Shown: in pieces, positions 11,501 through 20,660 of the stretch
How positions within the stretch are numbered: position 1 is the stretch's first letter
Layout of the letters: each line of letters opens with the position of its first letter
Source: Episyrphus balteatus
Taxonomy: Eukaryota; Arthropoda; Insecta; Diptera; Syrphidae
Assembly: GCF_945859705.1 (NCBI RefSeq)
Contig: NC_079137.1
Span: 76,220,277-76,284,276 of the forward strand
Direction of reading: 5' to 3'
DNA: 64,000 nt
Position numbers and translations under genes: made by a program
The notes under the pieces: generated by a model
Told to the model about the DNA's origin: nothing
Database searches by the model: none
Seen by the model: only the letters and a program-made list of their open reading frames with translations

Positions 11501-14219
11501 GGGTAATAATTCAACGAATAAATAAAAAGTTATATTTGATAATGGTGCGGCGGTGATTCGGTTATGGTTCAGCGAAATTCTTTTAGTAGTTAAGCGAACA
11601 AGCAATTTTTTATCGTTGTTCTCCGGTAAGAAATTAAAAAGCTTTAGTTCGTTCGGTAATTTGACGGATATTTAATTTATATATATTTACATAAATATTT
11701 GCCGCCGACTACCGACCGCACTAACTTTAAATTAAAACTTCCTTTTCAATTTTTTTTTTATAGAAAAACTTGGATTTTTTTAATTTGTCTTATGAACAAA
11801 GAAGAAACTATTAAATATTAATAATCTCCAGCAAGACGAACCTAGATCTCTTAAAAAAAAGACCTCATTCAAAAGGTCCTCCTGTTACAAAACCGAACCC
11901 AGAGATGACAGGATATGCGAAAACATCCTCTGCACCAAAACCATCACTATATACAACAGGAGCAATTTCGTAAGACAAAAAACGCAAGAAGAACCTGAGC
12001 AGTGGAACCCATTAACTTTAAAGAAGTGTTTATAGTCATTAAAATTTATCTCTGAAACTATACAGTTGACTTTCGGTTGACTAACTGCCCGCAAAAGGAA
12101 AGAATCTCCGTGAAAGCAGAGCATCGCGCATATAAAAAGCCAAAAAGAGAAGCAAGAAGTATTACGATATCCTGCCAGGATTCTGTGGTGGTGATTTGTT
12201 TTGCCACAACGACGACGTTGTCGTAAAGTCATAAAAAGGAACACTTGGTAGAACTTACATAAAAGCAACTAACAAACAAGTTCACATTAACATGGCGGTG
12301 TTCTGGTGTTCTAGATACATCGTTAGATATAGGACAACCTTACTTTTCTGCATATTATCCGTTTTATTGCTTCTAAAGCCAGGCCCATGGATGAACTTTT
12401 AGCCCATTAAAAATTGCACAAGTTCTCTATGGTTCTATATCGCGTTCTCTCAGACAAACTTCCAGCCAGGTGTTTTGGTAAAGTCTTTCTAGAGGACACA
12501 CACAGAGTTCGTTGGGCGCCATTTTTCTCTTTTTTTCTTCTAACAAAAAAAAAAAAAAATATTACTTTTTTTTAGTGCTTTTTCTTCTGATATTAGCGGT
12601 TAAGTATAATCTCGGGAAGAACACACACACACAGGATCCTCTTGTTGCATCTGTTGAATGTTTGTGTGTGTATTTAAATAATATTCATTGTTGCTTTGGG
12701 GGAGGAAGATGCGGCGAAAAAATCCTCTGGAAGAAACTTTTATAATTTACTTGTGGATGATTATAGAGAAGAAAGAAGAGAAGTAAAATATATTTTTTAT
12801 CTCCGCCATGTTTTTAGTGTTCGGACAACAAAGTCACGCATTACATAATAACCGTATTAAGCAGGAAAGCATCCTCCTGTAAGCTGTCACAAGGACATTC
12901 ATTTTATTACCAAGTTTACTGTTTTTTTTTTTTTTTAGTTTTTTACTGTTCTTATAGCTGCTGCCGGTAACTACTTGCTGACTTTTATTAATTAACACGG
13001 ATTAAGTAATTTTTAGGTGGACGCAATATCCTTTAAGTATCCTGCAATCCTTAACTGAGATTATATAATTACTTGAAAATGTAATTACGTTCGTTCTTTT
13101 ATAGTGATTTCATATAATATATTAACTTTCCTTTATTTTATTATATTTACATTGCAGAAGGACTTTAATTTAGTCCTTGAAAAAGGATAAGAAAAATCCT
13201 GCAAAATACATAATCGATTGCAGTCTTTTTTTCTACTGTTTATTTATTACATGAAACCATTTTGGAAGAATGAAGAATACACAAATAATATAAAAATGTA
13301 AAGAACCTAGTAACCTCGAATGCAGTCGCAAGCAAGGACTCAACAAAATAAGGATGCCTTTAAATTGAGAGTAAAAATCTATCAAGGACCTTTTTGATTG
13401 TGAATGTAGCAATTGTACAAAACAGATACACATATTCCCCCCCAATCTCTATAGAATAGATAAACATACATATCCTTTTTCGAATCCTATAAGGATTCTT
13501 TATAAAGCATTACAGTGTGTTACACAATATTGTGCAATGCGGTTTGCAATGATGACGATGAAGAAGCCTTCATATAAATGTTAGAAAATATATTTTCCTT
13601 GCCTAAACTCTATTTATTGTTGTTGGTTGTTTTTTTTGTTGCTATTAAGTGCACATGTGGATGAGGATTTATTTTTTTTTGTTGTATCATATCCTGTGCA
13701 AATTGTATAAAGATGAAAAAGTAGAGGGAAAACACATTACAAAACTGAATACACTACAGACACAAAGAATATTATTGTTGGTATCTTAAAAGGACCTTCA
13801 AAAATGAATTTCTAGAAAATGGAAATAGGATTTGTTTTTACTTACTGATTGGACTAATATTTTGGAGAATGAAAAATTGATATAGATACATAGAGAGATG
13901 ATTCAATTTGGACTAGTTTTTGAGCTTTGGATAATGAACAATACTTTTTCAGAAATCATCAATTTTCATTTCAATAAAATAACTTGTCCTCCAGAGTTAG
14001 ATTTAAATTCTCTACACAAGCCTTGTGAATTTCGTTGTTTCAAAGCTTTTCAAAATGGAATTCGTAGAAATTGAAAATTGTAAAATTTTAATAAAGCAGA
14101 ATTGTTGGGAGAATTGAAAAGCAAACAAAATTTTGAATTTTCAAAAATAATTCGTAGAAGTTGCCAGTACATGTACAATTTGTAATCTATAAGCAAATAC
14201 AATTTTTTGTTAAATATAT
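11501..14219. other. Gene-free stretch
   Basis: No recognisable gene. The 127-codon minus ORF at 11885-12268 is Cys/Phe-rich without any domain I know. A tRNA-Lys-type primer-binding-site match on the minus strand (12510-12521) is listed separately. AAGGAC and ATCCTT words are noticeably frequent at 12.6-13.8 kb. Confidence 0.4.
12510..12521 (-). other. tRNA-Lys primer-binding-site-like match
   Basis: The minus strand reads TGGCGCCCAACG, the complement of the 3' end of tRNA-Lys(1,2) including its post-transcriptional CCA. This is the primer site used by many gypsy-like and retroviral elements. No LTR end (CA) directly precedes it and no gag/pol is seen, so it may be a fossil or chance. Confidence 0.25.
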
Positions 14220-14478
14220 AATCACAACAAAAACATTACGGTTAAAAAAAGAGCCAAGTTCTCCTATGTTGAAATTATGCTGGCACAAAAAGTACTGAGA
14301 TATAAAAGTGTACCAAGTTCAAGGTTCAAATTCGTATCAATAAAATTTTATTGATACGAATTTGAACCCAAACTTTAGAACTTGGTACACTTTTATATCT
14401 CAGTAGTTTTTGTGCCAGCATAATTTTAACATAGGAGAACTTGGCTCTTTTTTTAACAGTAATGTTTTTGTTGTGATT
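14220..14478. mobile_element. Foldback hairpin element, copy 1
   Basis: Near-perfect inverted repeat with essentially no loop. The left arm starts AATCACAACAAAAACATTAC at 14220, the arms meet at TAAAATTTTA (14341-14350), and the right arm ends at GTTGTGATT (14478). The left arm is a few bases shorter than the right through a small deletion. The same hairpin is at 63025-63373, where it has a longer stem and a 47-base loop. In both places a unit containing GGGCGGTTGCCACGCCC follows on the right. That makes hairpin plus downstream repeat a single mobile unit. Confidence 0.85.
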
Positions 14479-14720
14479 TCATTACTTTTTGCAAGGTATA
14501 GATGTAGTATTGAAAATCTCTATATTTGATGAAAATTCAATGAAAATGGGCGGTTGCCACGCCCTCTAGCTAAAATTCTCAAATTTTAAATTTTTCCCTT
14601 TGTATAAACTACCATCTCTACCATTCTACCAAATTTCAAGATTCTACTATAAATCAGAAGTGCTCTATAATATTTGATGAAAATTCAGCGGAAAAAGGCG
14701 GTTGCCAGCTATTTCTGCAG
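14479..14720. repeat. About 1.5 copies of the 147-bp GGCGGTTGCCACGCC repeat
   Basis: Matches the tandem repeat at 63.4-64 kb: the same order of phrases around GGGCGGTTGCCACGCC, TTTGTATAAACTACCA and TCAAGATTCTAC. The copy is diverged, and the second unit ends abruptly near 14715 where unrelated sequence begins. Confidence 0.8.
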
Positions 14721-14729
14721 AAAGTGATG

Positions 14730-15560
14730 TCGGATATGTGATGGAGTGATCGGTAAAAAGCTTCGTCTTTGTTCTTGGAATCTTGGTTGATGTTGGCTGC
14801 TAAAAGGAAATCGGTCCCAATTTATATCCTTGTGGCACTCCAGCGGAAATTGTTTTCCTAGTAGATTCGTTCTTGGTGTTGAAATATACCTACTTAAGAC
14901 CTTTTATTTTAACAGTATCAATACCTTTTTCGATTTTCAGAAGACATGCTACTGTTGTTTCCTTTTTGTTGAGTTCAAGGGTGAGGTCTGTCGTGTGAAG
15001 TTCAATCAGTGGATGAAGCATTTTCCTCGAAAGCCGTACTGAAACTGTCAAAGTGTGATATGATTTCCCTTTTCGTCTAGAAATTTATTGGTCTTTCTTA
15101 GGATGAGAGGCTACAGGATCTTGCTTGCAGAGAAGATGGTTGGTTTGTTTTTACGTTGGTGCTGTTGGTTTTTTTTTTGGCACAGGCACTATTTTTGCAG
15201 TTTTCCATGATGAAAGGAAGTAACTGTTGTTGAGGCAGCTGTTAAAGATGATAGTCAGAAGAAGTAATGCAGGATTCGATAACTTTCGATAACTACAAAG
15301 TTAGAGATCTTATCACTTCCCATTGACTTTTTTGAGTTCCTACTTCGAAAAAAGTTAAAATGGTGATTGTTTCATTGCTGGCATTTATTTCCTCATACCT
15401 GATGACATCGAATTTTTCGAAAGAATCTGGAAGTAGTGTTGGAGAAATGTCCCTAAAATAACTTGGACGTGTCCAGGTTTTATATCATCAAGTCACTTCT
15501 TGAAGTTGTTGTTTTTCTAATGGTGGTTGAAAATGGTGTTGGTGATTAACCCCTTCTAGC
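14730..15560 (-). pseudogene. Degenerate non-LTR retrotransposon reverse transcriptase (Jockey/CR1-like)
   Basis: Read on the minus strand, short peptide blocks match the order of motifs in Jockey/CR1-type reverse transcriptases, though frameshifts and stops separate them. From the N-terminal side they are: a KKSMGSDKISN-like block (about 15334-15293), SSWKTAKIVPVPKK (about 15230-15170), QYGFRGK (about 15048-15015), ACLLKIEKGIDTV (about 14956-14900), matching the catalytic block usually seen as LDIEKAFD, and SAGVPQGYKLGP (about 14846-14812), matching the AGVPQGSVLGP block. The first catalytic Asp is replaced by Lys in the third motif and no YADD block was found, so the copy is dead. The hairpin element at 14220 and its repeats lie at the 3' end and may have truncated it. 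Seen: motif order and spacing. Inferred: clade. I found no endonuclease domain upstream. Confidence 0.75.
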
Positions 15561-16129
15561 CCCATGTGACATATCTGTGACATATCTGATCTCACAAAAG
15601 CTGTACAAACTATATTTTTCTTCTTTTAAAGCGAATAGATAATTTTTAAATACATATCGCTTGATATCGAAATAGTACACTATATTTCTAATAAATGGCA
15701 CAAATAGTTTTTTTTTTTTTTGAAAACAACCAAATTTGTGTAAAAACTACGAAATTCAGAAAAAATATTTTTCTTGCATAAACTAACGGGGTTTTATTTT
15801 TTTGGATTTTAGGAAATTTTGGATTTTAGGAAAGTGCTTAAAAATAAATATTAAATGGTGTTTGTTTTAATTTTTGCATTAATTTACAAAAATAAATTAT
15901 TTAAACTTTTTGTTTTACTCCGTAAATTTCTAAATAACTATGTAAATAATGACGTGTTTTATTTTAGTTAAAGGCACGTTGATTGACATTATTAATTTTT
16001 AAAATTTACGATCTTGGGTTACAAGGGTTTAAGGTCCTGTACTAAAACCTTTACAGTTTCTTCCTGAATTTTTGCCTAGTATGTCCTCCTCCTCAGGCAT
16101 TTTGTTGTTGCGATCTCTGCTGGTCCTGG
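15561..16129. other. Gene-free spacer between two LINE fossils
   Basis: AT-rich sequence with an 11-bp direct duplication of GTGACATATCT near 15567-15590. No conserved coding was recognised. Segment 16020-16129 may belong to the neighbouring fossil but gave no clear motif. Confidence 0.35.
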
Positions 16130-16560
16130 TTGTATTCAAAATATCCAAAGCACTGTTTAGCTATTCTTTCAAAGTTTTTTTATGGCGTTGATCTAAGTAT
16201 TGTTCAGGTTGCTAGAAGTTGTTTAGTCCGGGATTTCATTTATCAATTCAGTGTACAAGTTTTTCGAAAGATTGATTTACGACGGAATTTTAACTACCAT
16301 AAGCGTTTTAGAGCTCGCAGAGGAAACAGGTTTCACATCCATTTAATTCAACAATGACAAAGGGTCAGTGATGGGACCACTCCTTTTTTAAATTTGCACC
16401 AATTTAGCAAATACCTTAAAGAAAGTTTTAGTCATATTGTATTCTGATACACTTGATTGCAAGTTTTGTGGTTTTTGAGGAGCTGAAAAATAATCTTTTG
16501 CCCAGCAAAATATTTCAAGGCAACTGTGGGAAATAAAAAAAAAAAAAAAACAGTGCAAAA
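16130..16560 (+). pseudogene. Degenerate non-LTR reverse transcriptase fragment, opposite orientation
   Basis: In one plus-strand frame, GSVMGPLLF (16362-16388) is followed 25 codons later by LYSDTLDCKF (16437-16466). In CR1/Jockey reverse transcriptases the block GSVLGPLLF is followed at this distance by LYADD, the catalytic core. Here the second catalytic Asp has become Thr, and an in-frame stop follows GPLLF directly. Upstream, YGVDLSI and a following stretch (about 16180-16260), in another frame, resemble the YGF...LISSYLS region that precedes it. This fragment is inverted relative to the fossil at 14.73-15.56 kb, so two separate insertions are likely. It is non-functional. Confidence 0.65.
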
Positions 16561-16671
16561 ACTGAAAATTTTTTGTGTTTTCTACTTTTTATTTGAAGAG
16601 TTAGCTCTTATCGCAAAAACAAATTGTATATTCAAAAAAAAAAAACGCAATTACTTATATCGTAGGTGTAT

Positions 16672-17472
16672 TAGGGTGGGTCAAAAAAATGGAAATTCGT
16701 TTTTTTGATTTGGTACTTCGAAAACTCGATTACTAGTAACCTCTAGAATATACTCACCAAATATGAGCTCTTTATCTTAATGGGAAGGTCCTCCGCTTTT
16801 CAATTTTCCATTTTTACATCAAGCTTCTAATAAAAAAAAAAATATTTTTTTTATTAATTAAATTTGCGAATATCTTCTAAACGGTTGAAGCATCCAATTT
16901 GATGCCGAAGATTTTTTTGTACAACATTTAAGCCCTTACAATAATCCATCTTACTAATTTAATAATAATGACTTTTCAGTGAAGTAGAAAATTTTGAAAA
17001 GTAAAAAAAGTTTTTATATTTTTGTTTATCTTTGACCTCGAATATCTTTCAAATGGTTAGATTAATAAAAAAAGTTAATTAAACCTTTTTTGTGGAACAA
17101 TCTGTTTCCTACAAGAATATGTTAGGCGCGTTTGATTATTATAATTTTTCAATTTGTTACAAAATTAAGAACAAAAAACGAATTTTTAAAGATTTTTTCG
17201 TTTTTAGACCTCAAATATCTACTAAACGGTCAGATAATTCAAAAAAGTTATTTAAACTTTTTTGTAGAGCGTTCAATTTTTTACAAGAATATGTAAAAAA
17301 ATTGGCTAAAAATTCAAAAGCTTGATGGAAAAATGGAAAATTGAAAAGCGGAGGACCTTCTCATTAAGATAAAGAGCTCATATTTGGTGAGTATATTCTA
17401 GAGGTGTCTAGTAATCGAGTTTTCGAAGTACCAAATCAAAAAAACGAATTTCGATTTCTTTGACCCACCCTA
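16672..17472. mobile_element. hAT-like MITE, 0.8 kb inverted-repeat element with 8-bp TSD
   Basis: The ends TAGGGTGGGTCAAA and TTTGACCCACCCTA are exact inverted repeats. Similarity extends about 150 bases inward on each side, for example the GGAGGACCTT / AAGGTCCTCC segments near 16790 and 17355. AGGTGTAT occurs directly outside both ends (16664-16671 and 17473-17480), giving an 8-bp target-site duplication. The terminal TAGGG fits the YARNG end typical of hAT transposons. The interior is AT-rich with short Lys/Phe ORFs and no transposase, so the element is non-autonomous. Confidence 0.88.
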
Positions 17473-17480
17473 AGGTGTAT

Positions 17481-18797
17481 CTTTTCATTTTTGTCTATAC
17501 GAATTACTGTTTCCGTTCAAAGAAAATATCAATGTCACGAAATTTCAGAATAAGTTTCTTTCTTCAATTCCATTTGATTAATTCTTATGAGATCTTAATT
17601 ATACTTTTCTAATAAATCCTTTTTTTATTTACTTTTTCTTATATGATGGTTTTATCTCCATTTGCTAATAACCTCGTTAAATACCAAAAACCTACACAAA
17701 CATACATAAAGAGGAAACTAAAACCTCCCATTATATACCGCTGCATTTCTCTAAGACCTTTAAATGAACCATATCCAACCATATTACCGCACCGCACATC
17801 AATAATTCACCTCGACACATATGGCTGATATGCTCTCTATACCTACCTACTCTCTTATACATTTACTACCTATCTACTAACAAACAACAATAATTTCAAG
17901 GCATAACCAATTTTTATGGTTATCTTGTACATTATTTCTCATGGCCATATCTGGCATCTGCCAGAACATTGGAAATCAATTTTAGCCCATCTCAATGCTT
18001 ATTTCCCAAAACACTATCCACCACCCACTTTACCTCTCTCTCTTTCTCATGGATATACATTTCCAAGTCATTTGATCTCCATTTCCACATGTTTGACATG
18101 CCAACTTAATCCGGCCTGTCAACAAAGTTACTGTCGGAATTATCGTTCAATTTAGCCTCTTCTTTACCTTCACCTCTCTTTGGCTGATGTTCACCAATAT
18201 AGTAGAGGTACCGTAACGTAAACTTAATCTGCTTTAAAGTGGCCATGTTCACCAATTATAGTCGTCATTAATATTGGTGAAGATTGTGGGCGTAGTTGTG
18301 TGAAATGTGGCGATATGGCTTTAGTTCTGTATAATATGGAGATGCGGTCAGTGGCAATTTATAATCAAAAGATGAAAGCATTTCAAACCCCCGAACTATA
18401 ATGGCAACCGTGTCTTTCTCAAAATACTCTCCTTCTTTCTCTCTCTCTCCACTCTCCACAAAATGGGTGGCATAATGAAATATTGGAATGCATTTGTTGC
18501 AATAATAAATGGTTAACCATTAAGTTGCAATTAAATGCTGCCTAGCAATCGCATATTTTACAATTAATTGAGAATGCATTACAACATTTTATGTTTATGT
18601 GATGTTTTCTCTCTGTGGATGTGAGTAAAATGTGTGAGTGTGTGTGTGTAAAGAGTAAACAAATTATTTTGTCCGCACTAAAAGCTTTTGGTAATTAACA
18701 TTTTCCCAAGAATTTGCACTCTCTCTCACCGCACACCACCGGTCGATAGGCATATAGTTTAAGGACCTTGAAGTGATAATTTTGAGGCTGTTGAGAG
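17481..18797. other. Repeat-poor stretch, candidate regulatory DNA
   Basis: No mobile-element ends and more balanced composition than the surroundings. TGTTCACCAAT-like words occur at 18188 and 18246, with an inverted version at 18272-18283. Segment 18485-18610 holds GGTTAACC, CAATTAATTG, ATGCATT and TTGCAATTAAAT, all typical of homeodomain or bHLH sites. No coding potential was recognised. Confidence 0.35.
18485..18610. promoter_or_regulatory. Candidate enhancer-like segment
   Basis: Several short palindromes and homeodomain-type ATTA cores are packed in about 125 bases: GGTTAACC at 18511-18518, CAATTAATTG at 18561-18570, and GAATGCATT twice. No homopolymer decay is seen within it. The assignment is pattern-based only. 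Confidence 0.25.
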
Positions 18798-19290
18798 TAG
18801 TGATGGGAACTATCGAATGATTTGAACTATCGATAGTTAGTAACTGAATGATTTGAACTATCGAATAGTTTATTCATTCGAATAAAAACTATCGAATAAA
18901 AACTATTGAATAAAATATCGAATAAACTATCGAATACAAACTATCGAATAATATATCGAACAAAAACTATCAAATAAAAAAGCTATTCGAATGAAAAAAC
19001 TATCATATAAAAAGACTATTTGAATGAAAATCGAATAAAATATCGAATAAACTATCGGATAAAAACTATCGAATAAAATATCGAATACAAACTATCGAAT
19101 AATGTATCGAACAAAAACTATCGAATAAAAAAAACTATCGAATACAAAACTATAGAATAAAAAACTATTCGAATATTCGATAATAGTAACTAAATGAATA
19201 AATGAATGAACGATTTAAAACTATCGAATGAATGAATATTTAACAACTATCGATAGTTTGATAGTTTTTATTCTATAGTTCCCATCACTA
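18798..19290. mobile_element. hAT-like MITE filled with ACTATCGAATAA repeats
   Basis: The termini TAGTGATGGGAACTAT and ATAGTTCCCATCACTA are perfect 16-bp inverted repeats. The TAGTG start fits the hAT YARNG rule. The interior is almost entirely variants of AACTATCGAATAAA, in tandem and slightly irregular. A clean 8-bp duplication is not visible: left flank GTTGAGAG, right flank GCTTTAGA. No coding sequence. Confidence 0.8.
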
Positions 19291-20660
19291 GCTTTAGAGA
19301 GAGTGAGAGAGAGAGTGAGAGTAGGCTTTTTCCAAGAATATGAGAAGTTAAATTAAATAATTGCACAAAATACACATCCTTTTCATGCGAAGGATATGCA
19401 CCGGAAGTGCAAATTCATTTTAATTAAACTGTTCAACGTGTTTCTGGTGACTTTTCAATACAGATTGTGGGAGGGGGGGGGGGGGGGAGAGAGTGAGAGA
19501 GAGAAAACAGATAGGCAATAAAGAGCACACATTAAGCCATAAATCCTTTTGCACCTCCAATCTGGGCCCAACTCCCATTTATACCCAAAAGTCACAATCA
19601 TATAGTCACTATACCCCCCTCCCCTTTTACCACACAAGTCCGAAAATAGTGTTTTGTTTGTGTTTGTATATATTTCTCTGAGTGTGTATGTGTAAGTGTT
19701 TGTTGTTTTGCTGGTATCCCCTTTGGGCCAATATATCATTAGATTCCAATTAACAAATATCTAACAAATATTCCCCCATTAGTGTCAGGAATAAAATGAT
19801 GGAGTGCGTAGGACGTCCGTCGAAACGCTTGGTCGCTTTGGCCAAAGCAAGCAAGCAAGCAAACTATGTAGGTGTGTTTGTTTTTATTTAGGGACTGCCA
19901 CCGGAATCTGGCTGCATATAAATATCGTATCGTAGACCTAAAGGCTCAGGAGGAGTGGTCGTGGTAGATAGATTTATGTTGCAAATTTTAGCCTCCCAGA
20001 GATACGCGCTTCGTTTGATGCTGCTGGCTATATAGACTATAGGCTACAGGTAGTAGAAAAGTTTATACCTATATTATACAGATTGAGTGTGCTGTAGGCA
20101 AACACACCCACTCTCCAAAGGCTTATTTGTTGGACAAGTTTTTGAATCAAGTTCATTAAGGAGACGATGATGAAGATGACGATGAAGAAGTCTCTTTTTT
20201 GGTCACATAATTGGGGTAAGTATGTGGTAGAAAACAGGGGTGAATAAGACAGGTGGTAAAGAAAGTTTTTTGTGAGGAGCTGGATTTGACAAACAAACCA
20301 ACAGATTCTTTTATTTGTTAGAAGCATGTCGACCGAATTTGTTGCAGCGTAAAAAAAACTAATTCGGAATCAGTTTTTCGCTAGTCTCTTGGGGTGAGTG
20401 TGATGGGAAAAATAAGTTTGAGAGTGCGGGAACTTTTTGGTGAAATTGTAAGGAAGATATATTGGTTTTGAAAGAAGTGTTGATGACAGGTCTGTGTGGT
20501 AAACTTAATAAGGGATTGTACACTGGAAACTCTTGATATGTGTTGTTTAAGAAATCTGTAAGAGTTTAAGGTTCAAATCCCAGTCTAATTGTGTTAATCA
20601 ACACCGTTAGTATGGTGGAGTTAAATTTCGCTCTATTTTTTTTCCTGTACATGCCAAGAA
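19291..20660. other. Gene-free left flank of the decamer satellite
   Basis: Contains GA-rich and G-homopolymer tracts (19471-19505), a CAAG/AGCA run near 19845-19863 and a tRNA B-box-like GGTTCAAATCC at 20569-20579 whose flanking arms do not pair. No gene recognised. Confidence 0.4.

Noticed and set aside
11885..12268. 127-codon minus ORF
   Set aside because: Cys/Phe-rich low-complexity peptide with no recognised family and no supporting gene structure.
20540..20600. tRNA gene suggested by GGTTCAAATCC
   Set aside because: The bases around the B-box-like word do not pair into a T-arm and no A box lies at the right distance.
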